DNA of 64,000 nt from Planococcus soli (GTDB lineage: Bacteria; Bacillota; Bacilli; Bacillales_A; Planococcaceae): assembly GCF_016881065.1 (NCBI RefSeq), contig NZ_WXYN01000016.1:446569-510568 (forward strand), read 5' to 3'. Shown one piece after another: positions 44,739 to 53,413 of this stretch; position 1 is the first letter of the stretch; each line of letters starts with the position of its first letter. The notes below the pieces were generated by a model. That model saw only the letters and a list, made by a program, of their open reading frames with translations. It was not told the origin of the DNA and ran no database searches. Position numbers and translations under genes: made by a program.

Positions 44739-45773
44739 ATGTTTTCTAAAGATATAGGAATTGATCTGGGAACAGCGAATGTATTGATATACGTTAAAGG
44801 CAAAGGAATCATCTTGAACGAACCTTCGGTAGTGGCCATGGATCGGAAGACTGGAGAAGTACTGGCTGTCGGAAAAGAAGCGCGCAAAATGATGGGCAGG
44901 ACGCCAAAGCATATTGTGGCTATCCGTCCGTTGAAAGATGGCGTGATCCACGACTTCGATGTCACCGAAGCGATGCTGAAGCACTTTATACACATCTTGA
45001 AACTAAAAGGGTTCATGACCAAGCCGCGCATCTTGATTTGCTGCCCTACAAACGTAACGAGCATTGAACAAAATGCCATCCGTGAAGTGGCAGAAAAAGC
45101 GGGCGGAAAAAAAGTGTATGTAGAAGTAGAACCGAAAGTCGCTGCCATTGGGGCTGGCCTTAATATTTATCAGCCAAGTGCCAGCATGGTCATCGATATT
45201 GGCGGTGGGACAACGGATGTTGCTGTTTTATCCATGGGAGACATTGTGACGAGTGAAACGATAAAAGTAGCTGGCGACCGATTTGACCTGCAAATCATGC
45301 GGTACGTCAAACAACATCACAAGCTGTTGATCGGCGAAAAAACTGCTGAAAAGATTAAAGTGGAAATCGGTACAGTATTAAAGCATACTGAAGAAAAAGA
45401 GATGGAAATCCGTGGCCGTGATATTCTGACAGGATATCCTAAAACGTTGATGATTTCATCGATAGAAATTGAAGAAGCCTTAAGAGAATCGATTCAGTTA
45501 ATTGTCGAGGCTGCACGGATGGTTTTGGAGAAAACACCCCCGGAATTGGCTTCTGATATTATCGAAAGCGGAGCAATTTTGACGGGTGGCGGCGCATTGT
45601 TGGACGGACTGGATAGGCTGTTGGCTGAAAAGTTGGAAGTTCCAGTTTCCATCGCCGAAAATCCAATGGAATGTGTTGTACTCGGTACAGGTTTGATGCT
45701 GGAAGCAAAAGAAAATATCTTTCGCCAGAAAAAACAGAGCCAATTAGCGAATGGCAAAAATAGTTCATTCTAG
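44739..45773 (+). CDS. mbl: Rod-shape cytoskeletal actin homologue Mbl/MreB
   Basis: A 344-residue bacterial actin that organises lateral wall synthesis. Phosphate 1 motif GIDLGTANVLIYVKGKG, phosphate 2 VIDIGGGTTDVAVLS and the adenosine motif AILTGGGALLDGL are present. N-terminus MFSKDIGIDLG is Mbl-like, and the gene occupies the position of mbl downstream of murAA. AAAGGAG precedes the ATG at a slightly long distance. Planococcus-type cells are often cocci, so its retention is of interest. Confidence 0.9.
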   Translation: MFSKDIGIDLGTANVLIYVKGKGIILNEPSVVAMDRKTGEVLAVGKEARKMMGRTPKHIVAIRPLKDGVIHDFDVTEAMLKHFIHILKLKGFMTKPRILICCPTNVTSIEQNAIREVAEKAGGKKVYVEVEPKVAAIGAGLNIYQPSASMVIDIGGGTTDVAVLSMGDIVTSETIKVAGDRFDLQIMRYVKQHHKLLIGEKTAEKIKVEIGTVLKHTEEKEMEIRGRDILTGYPKTLMISSIEIEEALRESIQLIVEAARMVLEKTPPELASDIIESGAILTGGGALLDGLDRLLAEKLEVPVSIAENPMECVVLGTGLMLEAKENIFRQKKQSQLANGKNSSF

Positions 45774-45850
45774 TATAATGATAGTAATTTGTACGAGTTC
45801 GCTTCGCGGCAAACTCGAGAATTTAGTAGATGGAAAGGTTGGCAGAGTGA

Positions 45851-46114
45851 ATGGCTGAGCTGAAAAAAAACTTTTCTCTTCGGAAAAAAGCGAAAAAAGA
45901 AGTATCAGATACATCAGAGCCGAAAAAAACGTGGTGGGTTCAAATTCGCCTGTTTCCAATCTGGCTCCGTATCATCCTCGTCATCGCCCTGGTTGCTTTA
46001 GCAGCTGTTTTAGGAGCGATGGTGGGCTTTGGCGTCATCGGAGATGGCAGGCCAGCGGATGCACTGAAATGGGAGACATGGCAGCACATATTGGATATTA
46101 TGAGCGGAAAATAA
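45851..46114 (+). CDS. EpuA-like small membrane protein (PF11772)
   Basis: An 87-residue protein: a basic N-terminus (KKNFSLRKKAKKE), WWVQIRLFPIWLRI, one membrane helix (IILVIALVALAAVLGAMVGFGVIG) and a conserved tail (GDGRPADALKWETWQHILDIM). This is the EpuA family, often annotated as an RNA polymerase beta subunit-like protein because it follows rpoB-type genes elsewhere; its role is unknown. It lies between mbl and fabZ. Confidence 0.8.
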   Translation: MAELKKNFSLRKKAKKEVSDTSEPKKTWWVQIRLFPIWLRIILVIALVALAAVLGAMVGFGVIGDGRPADALKWETWQHILDIMSGK

Positions 46115-46177
46115 AGAGAAACTTCACTCTGGGGTTCTTTATTTCCACTGAGTGCTAGTTGATCTAATCGGACTTTT

Positions 46178-46233
46178 ACGGTCAGTTGATTTTCCGCTCT
46201 AAGAAGCGGGAGCCTTACTGACCGTTAGAGCGG
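46178..46233 (+). promoter_or_regulatory. Interleaved alternative hairpins in the fabZ leader
   Basis: ACGGTCAGT (46178-46186) is exactly complementary to ACTGACCGT (46217-46225), and CCGCTCTAA (46194-46202) to TTAGAGCGG (46225-46233). The order A-B-A'-B' with adjacent A' and B' leaves no loop for a simple pseudoknot, so the two 9-bp helices should exclude each other. CCGCT can also pair with AGCGG at 46205. The fabZ ribosome site begins a few bases later. Confidence 0.6.
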
Positions 46234-46253
46234 GATAAAAGGAGTGGAATCGA

Positions 46254-46691
46254 TTGTTGACAACAGAGCAAATTCAGGCAATTTTACCGCATCGCTACCC
46301 ATTTTTGATGGTGGATCGGATGTTGGAAATCGAAGCAGGCAAAAGAGCGGTTGGTTTAAAAAACGTATCTGCAAACGAAGAGTTTTTTAATGGACATTTC
46401 CCGGGTTATCCAGTCATGCCGGGTGTCTTGATTGTGGAGGCACTGGCACAAGTCGGAGCCGCGGCTGTTCTTCAGCTGGATGCCAATAAAGGCCGTCTGG
46501 CGTTTTTCACCGGCATCGACAATTGCCGTTTTAAACGCCAGGTCACTCCAGGCGACCAATTGCGTCTGGAAGTTGAATTGACGAAATTGCGCGGTTCAAT
46601 GGGCAAAGGCCACGCTATTGCGACAGTAGACGGAGAAATTGCATGCGAATGTGATATCCTCTTCGCTTTAGGGCCGGTAGCAGCAAAATAA
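46254..46691 (+). CDS. fabZ: 3-hydroxyacyl-ACP dehydratase
   Basis: A 145-residue hot-dog-fold dehydratase of fatty acid elongation. Catalytic His48 is in [13 protein letters not shown] and Glu62 in IVEALAQ. TTG at 46254 is used, 9 bases after AAAAGGAG; the next codon is also TTG. No FapR operator is recognised upstream; instead a hairpin-rich leader is present. Confidence 0.95.
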   Translation: MLTTEQIQAILPHRYPFLMVDRMLEIEAGKRAVGLKNVSANEEFFNGHFPGYPVMPGVLIVEALAQVGAAAVLQLDANKGRLAFFTGIDNCRFKRQVTPGDQLRLEVELTKLRGSMGKGHAIATVDGEIACECDILFALGPVAAK

Positions 46692-46749
46692 ATCACCTCT
46701 TATATGCATAAGAGTGATGGGCATATCCTGTTTGCCGCTCTTAGAAATG

Positions 46750-46793
46750 AAAAACAGCTTCTGAAGTCATTGTGACTTCAGAAGCTGTTTTTT
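46750..46793. terminator. Bidirectional terminator between fabZ and ywpF
   Basis: AAAAACAGCTTCTGAAGTCA pairs with TGACTTCAGAAGCTGTTTTT, a near-perfect 20-bp stem with a 3-base loop and T/A ends on both sides. A weaker hairpin is at 46697-46719. Confidence 0.95.
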
Positions 46794-46807
46794 GATTGTG
46801 ATCAACT

Positions 46808-47245
46808 TTAGGATTTTGCCTCGTCTTTTCTCAAGCCAGGGCGGGTGCGCATATCAGTTTCAAAACGTTCCAGCAGCTCCTGCCCTTCAAAACCATCTTC
46901 CAGCAGCTCTGACAGCAAGGTTTCCGCGTATTTCCGGCGGGCCCGTTTCAAGGTGCCTTTCATCAACACAGAAATATGGTCGCCCATGGCTTTTACTGCA
47001 TGAACTACAACTTCAAAGGGAGCCGGTTCATTTCCAGGATAGGAAATGACAACCTGCACGGCTACAATTTCTTCTGTTTGCTTTAGTTTTTCAAACATTT
47101 CCTGATGGGATAAATCAATGAGCATTTCAAGAATCCACGATCTCTCAGTATTCTCTTGGTTGATGATGATGCCATCATGCACCGGATAATCGACTACTTG
47201 ATCGTCTTGTTCAACACCCAGTGACAGCATTTTAAATGTTTTCAT
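46808..47245 (-). CDS. ywpF: YwpF-like protein
   Basis: A 145-residue protein of the YwpF family (PF14183), encoded near fabZ (ywpB) and ssbB (ywpH) in B. subtilis as here. N-terminal MKTFKMLSLGVEQ..IIINQENTERSWILEMLID is the conserved part. The ATG at 47245 has GGAGG 9 bases upstream; the longer reading is unsupported. Function unknown. Confidence 0.85.
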   Translation of the reverse strand: MKTFKMLSLGVEQDDQVVDYPVHDGIIINQENTERSWILEMLIDLSHQEMFEKLKQTEEIVAVQVVISYPGNEPAPFEVVVHAVKAMGDHISVLMKGTLKRARRKYAETLLSELLEDGFEGQELLERFETDMRTRPGLRKDEAKS

Positions 47246-47481
47246 GCGGCGATGCCTCCAATGCTTACTTTGTTTCAGTATAGCATAGAGAAGATTTAGC
47301 ACGCGAACCGAAAAGATGGATGAAAAAAATCGGTTGTTCTGCTAAAAACTACTTTTGGTACAAGCAGCCATTTAAGCCGGAATGCGGCCAAGTCAGTAGA
47401 CAGCGTTGAAAAAAAGTTTTGGAATGCTTCCAAAAATGAAATATGAAAGCGGAAAAAGCGCAAAAAATAATTTTTTCGGTT

Positions 47482-47511
47482 TTGCAAAGAATTCAATCTT
47501 CTTAGTATGCT
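47482..47511 (+). promoter_or_regulatory. Candidate ssb promoter
   Basis: TTGCAA (47482-47487) and TATGCT (47506-47511), 18 bp apart, 27 bp before the start. AT-boxes of the form AAAA-N5-TTTT lie at 47344-47356 and 47463-47475. Confidence 0.55.
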
Positions 47512-47537
47512 CTAGATAAGCGAAAGGGGGTGAGAAA

Positions 47538-47948
47538 ATGAACCAAGTTGGAATTGTAGGGCGGTTAACAAAAGATCCATCAATGCGCGTGCTGACGGAA
47601 GGGCGAATACATACATCCTTCATCGTCGCAGTTTCCAGGAACTATAAAAACCAGAAAGGAGAAACGGAAACAGACTATGTTCTTTGCTCGACCTGGGGCA
47701 AGCCAGCCCACAATGTTTCAAAATACTGCGTCAAAGGTTCACTTGTCGCGGTCACCGGGCGCCTGCAATCACGTTCCTATGACAAAGAAGATGGCACGCG
47801 TATCTATGTAACAGAAGTGCTGGGAGACCAGATCCGCTTTCTCGACAGAAGAAAACCACAAGAAGAAACCGTCCCTCAGCAGGAGACACCGCAGTCTGAT
47901 GCAGACTTCGATTTCCAGCCGCCGGGGACGGAACAGGTGAACGCATAA
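47538..47948 (+). CDS. ssbB: Single-stranded DNA-binding protein (SsbB/YwpH type)
   Basis: A 136-residue OB-fold protein starting MNQVGIVGRLTKDP with FIVAVSRNYKN and YVLCSTWGKPAHNVSKY. The C-terminus (PPGTEQVNA) lacks the acidic tip DDDIPF of housekeeping SSB. Short length, missing tip and location point to SsbB, the competence-associated paralogue that coats incoming DNA. GAAAGGGGGTGAG precedes the ATG. In B. subtilis it is ComK-dependent. Confidence 0.88.
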   Translation: MNQVGIVGRLTKDPSMRVLTEGRIHTSFIVAVSRNYKNQKGETETDYVLCSTWGKPAHNVSKYCVKGSLVAVTGRLQSRSYDKEDGTRIYVTEVLGDQIRFLDRRKPQEETVPQQETPQSDADFDFQPPGTEQVNA

Positions 47949-47975
47949 GCGATTACACAAAGGAGGCACTTAGCG

Positions 47976-48119
47976 ATGCCAAAAGATGTACAGCTGCAAC
48001 TGGAAGTGCATATGGAGCAATTGATAAAGTTAACGGCTTTGCTCCATCAGCGACTGGCAGAGGCGGAGCGGGAACTAAGTGAACTGAAATCGATCTTCCG
48101 TTCCGCTAAAAAAGGGTGA
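47976..48119 (+). CDS. Small coiled-coil protein after ssbB
   Basis: A 47-residue protein, MPKDVQLQLEVHMEQ to the end SAKKG, with strong heptad spacing (VHMEQLIKLTALLHQRLAEAE) and no membrane segment. AAAGGAGG lies 8 bases before the ATG at 47976, 27 bp after the ssbB stop, and a terminator follows 20 bp after the stop. The good ribosome site and tight placement make it a likely real gene cotranscribed with ssbB. Family not recognised. Confidence 0.7.
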   Translation: MPKDVQLQLEVHMEQLIKLTALLHQRLAEAERELSELKSIFRSAKKG

Positions 48120-48139
48120 ATTTTCACGTCTAAAAGGGG

Positions 48140-48172
48140 AATCCGGCCAGGTGGGGACCTGGCCGGATTTAT
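48140..48172. terminator. Bidirectional terminator between ssbB operon and SNF2 gene
   Basis: AATCCGGCCAGGT pairs perfectly with ACCTGGCCGGATT around GGGG, with A/T flanks. Confidence 0.92.
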
Positions 48173-48182
48173 TTAAAGCTAT

Positions 48183-50906
48183 TTAAAGTGAATAAGTGAA
48201 CAGTTCTTTCAAATCACTATCCGAAAGATCGGTCATCCATTGGCTGGATTGAATGAATTCTTCAGACATAGACTGTTTTTGCACCAACAGGGAGTCGATT
48301 TTTTCCTCGATGGTCCCGATAGTCACAAATTTATGGACATGGACGAATTGCGTCTGTCCAATCCGATAAGCACGGTCAGTCGCCTGGTTTTCCACAGCAG
48401 GGTTCCACCATCTGTCGGCATGAAGAACGTGTGTCGCAGCCGTCAAGTTAAGGCCGGTGCCACCCGCTTTCAAGGACAAGATGAAAATTGGGAATTTTCC
48501 AGCCTGGAAAGAAGCTACCAAGGAATCACGCTGCTGTTTCGGCATGCTGCCGGTTAAGAATGGCACTTCGTGGCCATACAGCTCGTTGATGGCCTGCTGC
48601 AGCAAATGCCCCATTCCGATGTATTGCGTAAAGATCAAACATTGTTCCCCGCGTTCAGCAATTTCCCCGGCCAAGGTCACAATGCGCTCCAGTTTTTGAG
48701 AACGGGGCAGGATTTCAGCGGCGCTCGTATACGGCTCTTTCAAATAAAGGGACGGATGATTACATAGCTGCTTTAATTTGCTCAGCATTTTCAGTACCAG
48801 CCCTTTTTTCTCGAAACCTGTGAGCGTCTCCATTTTCTGCACCGTATCCTGGACAAGCCCTTCGTAAAGAGCGGCCTGTTCAGGCGTCAGTGGGCAATAC
48901 TCCAGCTGTTCCTGCTTTTCAGGAAGGTTCAACTGCAGATCCGGGTCTTTCTTCGTCCGGCGCAGCAGGAATGGCTGAATCCGCTGGCGCAACTTCTCTT
49001 TATGGTCTTCAGAATTGTCGCGTTCGATCGGAATCATGAAGTTTTCCTGGAACTGCTTGATGCGGTACAGGTATCCTTTATTGATAAAATCAAAAATCGA
49101 CCATAATTCCGACAGGCGGTTTTCAATCGGCGTACCTGTCAAAGCAATATGGTGGTCGCCTTTGAACTTCCGAATCGTCCGCGATTGTTTTGTGTACATA
49201 TTCTTAATGTTCTGCGCTTCATCCAAGGTGATGCTCGACCAGTGCAGGCTCTGCATTTCATCCCCGTCAGAAGACACAATCCCATAAGTTGATAAGACGA
49301 CATCCGGCTGCTCTTCCGCTAAAAAGGCGTTGAATTCTTCGCCTTTCGGACGGATGCTGCCGTAATGGGTGACAACCTTCAAATCAGGCGCAAAACGCTC
49401 TAATTCCTTCTGCCAGTTGCCGAGCACAGAAGTCGGACAGACAATCAGCGATGGCTGATCCGGATTTCTCCCGTGTACATGCAGCAGATACGTAATGAGC
49501 TGAACAGTTTTGCCAAGCCCCATATCGTCCGCCAAACAAAGGCCAAAGCCTTCTTCACGCATAAATACCAAATAATCAAAGCCGATTTTCTGGTAAGGGC
49601 GCAGCTCCGTCAATAAATTCTGCGGCAGCGGCGTTTCCGGCAAATCGCGCTTGTCCAATAGTTTATCGAGCAGCGTTTTCAACGATCGGTTCAAATGGAA
49701 TTCCACCAATGGATCGTCTTCATCCGCTGTTTCTTCCAACATGATCTCCGGAACATTCTGGAACAGCATGTCTTTGATTGTCCAATCCGCATCTTCCGCT
49801 TCTTCGATCATTTTGCGCAATTGCATCAACAGGTTTGAATCGACACGAACCCATTCATTGCCGATGCGGATAAATTCCTTGTTCTCAGACACGAGGCGCT
49901 GGAAATCCTGCATGCTCAGTTCGTGGCCATTGAGGGAAAACTGCCAGTCGAAATTGATGATTTGATCAAGCCCGACAACCGATGCTTTCTTAATCGGCGA
50001 GTTGACATTGGCTTTGACACGTATTTTTGATTCCTGAACTGCCTTCAGCCAGGAAGGAATCGATACCTCGATGCCGAATGCCTGCAAAATTTCAGCGTCG
50101 TTGCGCAGAAACTCGAGAATTTCCGCGTCTGTCCATTCGACATGATAAAAACGTTCTTCGTCAAACCGCTCTACAGAAGGGCATAAGCTCAATAGCAGCG
50201 ATTGGCGCTGTTGAATATCTTCCGCAAAAGGGCGCCATTTTTCGGGCAACGCCTTATCGATCGGCTCGTCTGCGCGCCGTTTGGAAGGGGACCAGTAGAC
50301 ACTGCCCCGCTTGGACCGCATGACGACTTTAAAGGACCAAAATTCATTTGCGTCGGGTTCGCTCAGCTGCACCGCGACGACGTAATCATCCGCATCCGGC
50401 AAGCCTTGCCAGCCGGCTTGTTGGATAAATCCTTGGATATAAGGCAGCTGGGCCACCGATAATCCTTTTTGGCGCAATTGATGGTGAATGGTATCGCTAA
50501 GGAAAGTGCGAATTTCTTCGTCACCATATTTGTTGCTGATGATGATGTCTCCGTCTTCAACCGTCACATGGTCCCATAAATCGGGATCGCTCAAGGAATC
50601 AGCGACTTTTCCGGCAAGCTTCAGCCAAGCTTCGTCTTCTGCACGCTGTCCGGCAAACAACACATAATGATGTGGCTCGCGCTGGAACAGGCGGACAAAA
50701 TCAGCGGGTGTCAGCACCAAGTCCAAGCCATCTGTCTCTGCCGTCAAGCCGAAAAAGCTGTCTTTGTCGAGAAAATACAAATACGGTTTCCAGATTTCCG
50801 GTGGAATCCGGTTGCCTGCTTCATTAGTCGCCTGGATGCGAAAGAGTTCACCGCGGCTAATCGTTAAATAATAGAGGCGGCTTCCTTCAGTTTGGAATTG
50901 ATTCAT
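48183..50906 (-). CDS. ywqA: SNF2-family DNA/RNA helicase (YwqA-like)
   Basis: A 907-residue ATP-dependent translocase. The ~430 N-terminal residues form the bacterial SNF2-associated region; the ATPase core starts with LRPYQKIGFDYL, Walker A DDMGLGKTVQ (about 457-466), DEAQNIKN (about 560), LTGTPIENRLSELWS, and C-terminal GGTGLNLTAATHV and DRAYRIGQT. These are helicase motifs I to VI of the Swi2/Snf2 group. Its start overlaps the stop of the SWIM-protein gene by 4 bp (ATGA). Likely role is in chromatin/DNA repair or RNA polymerase recycling; not established. Confidence 0.93.
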   Translation of the reverse strand: MNQFQTEGSRLYYLTISRGELFRIQATNEAGNRIPPEIWKPYLYFLDKDSFFGLTAETDGLDLVLTPADFVRLFQREPHHYVLFAGQRAEDEAWLKLAGKVADSLSDPDLWDHVTVEDGDIIISNKYGDEEIRTFLSDTIHHQLRQKGLSVAQLPYIQGFIQQAGWQGLPDADDYVVAVQLSEPDANEFWSFKVVMRSKRGSVYWSPSKRRADEPIDKALPEKWRPFAEDIQQRQSLLLSLCPSVERFDEERFYHVEWTDAEILEFLRNDAEILQAFGIEVSIPSWLKAVQESKIRVKANVNSPIKKASVVGLDQIINFDWQFSLNGHELSMQDFQRLVSENKEFIRIGNEWVRVDSNLLMQLRKMIEEAEDADWTIKDMLFQNVPEIMLEETADEDDPLVEFHLNRSLKTLLDKLLDKRDLPETPLPQNLLTELRPYQKIGFDYLVFMREEGFGLCLADDMGLGKTVQLITYLLHVHGRNPDQPSLIVCPTSVLGNWQKELERFAPDLKVVTHYGSIRPKGEEFNAFLAEEQPDVVLSTYGIVSSDGDEMQSLHWSSITLDEAQNIKNMYTKQSRTIRKFKGDHHIALTGTPIENRLSELWSIFDFINKGYLYRIKQFQENFMIPIERDNSEDHKEKLRQRIQPFLLRRTKKDPDLQLNLPEKQEQLEYCPLTPEQAALYEGLVQDTVQKMETLTGFEKKGLVLKMLSKLKQLCNHPSLYLKEPYTSAAEILPRSQKLERIVTLAGEIAERGEQCLIFTQYIGMGHLLQQAINELYGHEVPFLTGSMPKQQRDSLVASFQAGKFPIFILSLKAGGTGLNLTAATHVLHADRWWNPAVENQATDRAYRIGQTQFVHVHKFVTIGTIEEKIDSLLVQKQSMSEEFIQSSQWMTDLSDSDLKELFTYSL

Positions 50907-52435
50907 ATCAGATTTCCTTTCTCGATCTCTTCCTGGAGTGCACGCAGGCGTTTGTTCTGTGTGCGGATTTCATTGATATAGGCAGTCCAAAACTCCATTT
51001 GTCCGCTTTTCTTGCATGCCGCTTTCATCTTTTTCCAGACGCGTACGGCTTGCTTGTAGCTTGGGCGGTTGCGCTCCTCCAAATGAGCCAGCGCATACCG
51101 GTGGAGCAAGGGCAGCACGTAGTCGGGCGCGGTCGCCTGAACTTCCTTAAGCCCGCATTCCTCAACGAAGTACAAGGGAGAATTGTGAAGATGATGCAGC
51201 TCTGCCCACTGTTTGTATAGCTGCTTTTCAATCAAATAAGCCGAATAAGCGGGCAGGCCGTAATGGCCAAATTGCTTGAACAGATCTTCCCAGTCCAGCT
51301 CGCTCAAATCAATTTGTGAAAACAGGCGGCTGAGTGTCCGCACATACTGGTGGCGGTATTGTGTATATAGTCCTTCAAACAGGAACGTTTTAACATGCGG
51401 CTTGATCGCCAGCAGGATGCTGGACAATGCTTGTGGATGATCCTCATTTTCAGCAAGAACCGCCAGTTCGACCCAATCATGTGTTTCATTGGGTGAGATT
51501 TTCCGGACATCCAAGTCTTTTTTCAATAGAATGGAGAAAAACGCTTTTAACCGCTCATCCGGATTTTTCAATGCTGCAAGTTCTTCTTCACGAAGTTTAT
51601 TGGTGGTAAACAAATTTGTCCAGAACAGCTGATAAAGTGTAAAACGCTGCGAAAACGAAGCATCCTTCACTTCCATGAATTCGCGAATCAAGGTTTTCAA
51701 GTACTCAAAAAAAGCATCCGCTTCGAAAGTGCGATGCTGCACACGCAGCTGTCCAAGCAGGTCGCGCAATTCATGCAGTTCGTCGTCAAACCACGTCTTA
51801 AAGAAGGAATGATGGACTTCTTGTGTGCCTGATATAAAAGTCGCCCATACCTCAGTCAAGGAAATAAAGTGGGCATATGTGCGGTAAAGCACCTTCCACT
51901 CGCGTTCTAAAGGCACGTAAGATAAGGCATTCTTCAAACGGCCATCGTACATTTGTTCAAAATAAAAATAGTTGCGGGTCGTATAATCCGGAATAGCCTC
52001 ACGCCATACGCTGCGGATCAATTTTGTCCACTGCTCAGGAGAGCGCTTTTCAGATAATAATGTAAGTTGTTTGTTTTCCGGCTCGCGCCACGCGGCTACC
52101 CATTCCGAAAGAGAGCCAATCTTTTGGTACAACGAAAAAATGACCGCCAGTCGATGACGGCACATCGGTTCCTGCGGACAGGCGCAAATTGCTGTCAGCT
52201 TATCGAAGTTGAGAATAATTTTGACTGCATGTGCATCTTTGACGATTGCTTCAAGAAGCAGCCGCTCTTCATTGAACGATTGAATCTGAACACCATCATG
52301 CCGCACTAAAAAGACTGCTTTTCGAACCATTTCTTCATCCAACGCACGAGTCGGAAGAAGCGATTTGTCGATAGCAGCCATATAATTGTGAATCGTATCT
52401 TCGAATCTTTTCGCCAGGGATTGAACCGTAGCCAT
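50903..52435 (-). CDS. ywqB: SWIM zinc-finger protein (YwqB-like)
   Basis: A 510-residue protein with a SWIM zinc finger near the N-terminus: Cys84, Cys86, Cys92 and His94 in CACPQEPMCRH. The rest is helical without recognised catalytic motifs. It is encoded with an SNF2 helicase in many Bacillales, suggesting a working pair. Start choice: the ATG at 52435 has TTTTGGGGCG about 8 bases upstream; ATGs at 52441 and 52528 are alternatives, the last adding 31 residues with no good ribosome site. Confidence 0.88.
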   Translation of the reverse strand: MATVQSLAKRFEDTIHNYMAAIDKSLLPTRALDEEMVRKAVFLVRHDGVQIQSFNEERLLLEAIVKDAHAVKIILNFDKLTAICACPQEPMCRHRLAVIFSLYQKIGSLSEWVAAWREPENKQLTLLSEKRSPEQWTKLIRSVWREAIPDYTTRNYFYFEQMYDGRLKNALSYVPLEREWKVLYRTYAHFISLTEVWATFISGTQEVHHSFFKTWFDDELHELRDLLGQLRVQHRTFEADAFFEYLKTLIREFMEVKDASFSQRFTLYQLFWTNLFTTNKLREEELAALKNPDERLKAFFSILLKKDLDVRKISPNETHDWVELAVLAENEDHPQALSSILLAIKPHVKTFLFEGLYTQYRHQYVRTLSRLFSQIDLSELDWEDLFKQFGHYGLPAYSAYLIEKQLYKQWAELHHLHNSPLYFVEECGLKEVQATAPDYVLPLLHRYALAHLEERNRPSYKQAVRVWKKMKAACKKSGQMEFWTAYINEIRTQNKRLRALQEEIEKGNLI

Positions 52436-52632
52436 ATGCATCGCCCCAAAATAAAACTTTCCTTCTATTATACGACTTTCTGACTGCTCCGTAAACGGTG
52501 AAGAATAGGTTATTGCTTTAGAGGACATTATCTTATTCCATTATTTTTAATGAGTCCTTGTTTTATGTAAGTTAAATGGTATTATAAAAGTAATAAATAC
52601 CTAATTAAGATATATGGATAGGAGAATGATAG

Positions 52633-53001
52633 TTGTTCAATTCGTTTGTTTTGGAAATCCCCGACTTGCGGTCCGTTTTGCATCCGAAGGACGTCGTGGC
52701 TTGGGAAGTAGTGTATGCAAAAGCCGATTTGGTATTTGGTAAGATCAGTTGGCAAATTTCATCAGATGGTAATTGTTACAGCATCTATAATCCCCGCCTT
52801 TTTCCGGATTACTTGGAGCAGGTACAGGTTGATTTCAAAATGAATCGAATTATTTTTTATAAACGGCAACTGTCCGACGAAGAATTCCATAGTCTGGTGG
52901 CTTATATCATGGAGAAAGTCTCAATTTACATTAATCCAAACGAAATGCATTTCATGGTGGCAGCTCCACGTCATCGCCACCAACGAACGCGCAGCAAATA
53001 A
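52633..53001 (+). CDS. Conserved-looking hypothetical protein, 122 residues
   Basis: A soluble mixed alpha/beta protein starting (TTG) MFNSFVLEIPDLRSVLHPKDVVAWEVVYAK and ending in a basic tail (APRHRHQRTRSK). ATAGGAG is 7 bases before the TTG, and a terminator follows. No motif recognised. It is divergent from the SWIM gene with a 197-bp spacer. Confidence 0.7.
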   Translation: MFNSFVLEIPDLRSVLHPKDVVAWEVVYAKADLVFGKISWQISSDGNCYSIYNPRLFPDYLEQVQVDFKMNRIIFYKRQLSDEEFHSLVAYIMEKVSIYINPNEMHFMVAAPRHRHQRTRSK

Positions 53002-53022
53002 TAATATAGCTATTTTTGAGAG

Positions 53023-53065
53023 CCTTTCGTCTGCCTATCTATTGGGGAGCCGGAAGGTTTTTTTT
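53023..53065 (+). terminator. Terminator after the 122-residue gene
   Basis: CCTTTCG/CGGAAGG stem with an interrupted upper part and eight T. Confidence 0.7.
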
Positions 53066-53087
53066 ATTGGAAAGGAGGTTGTCGAAA

Positions 53088-53183
53088 ATGCGGGTTTTAC
53101 AGCTTGCTCGAGCTAAAAAAGTACATGCGCCTATGCTAAAAGGCGTAAGTGCAAAATTTTTCAAATTTCTATATAGATGTTGA
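53088..53183 (+). CDS. Possible 31-residue basic peptide
   Basis: ATG at 53088 with AAAGGAGG 8 bases upstream opens a 31-codon frame, MRVLQLARAKKVHAP to FFKFLYRC. It is strongly basic with a possible amphipathic helix. The ribosome site is the best argument; there is no homology argument, and it lies directly after a terminator. It could be a small peptide gene or chance. Confidence 0.4.
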   Translation: MRVLQLARAKKVHAPMLKGVSAKFFKFLYRC

Positions 53184-53368
53184 TCTCATGATTTTCGGTC
53201 TTTAAAATTGCCATCTGTTAAAGGAAGAAAACCAAAGAATGAAGAAGAAAATATTTTAGATGAATTCGTGGCTTTTTTAACAATAAATGTGACAAAAATA
53301 TGTTCTGAAACGTCTACTATATAAGGAGGTTCTTATGCAATACTATTTTCGAAAAGAGGTTTTTATGG

Positions 53369-53374
53369 TATGAT
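53369..53374 (+). promoter_or_regulatory. -10 element of the IDEAL-domain gene
   Basis: TATGAT 40 bp upstream of the start. A weak TTTCGA (53347-53352) may be the -35. Confidence 0.4.
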
Positions 53375-53413
53375 ATATGTAATCAGAATATTAAAAAAAT
53401 GGGGGTGAGTCAG

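Noticed and set aside
53335-53373. 12-codon frame with AAGGAGG upstream, before the IDEAL-domain gene
   Set aside because: Too short to support, and its end coincides with the likely -10 element of the next gene.
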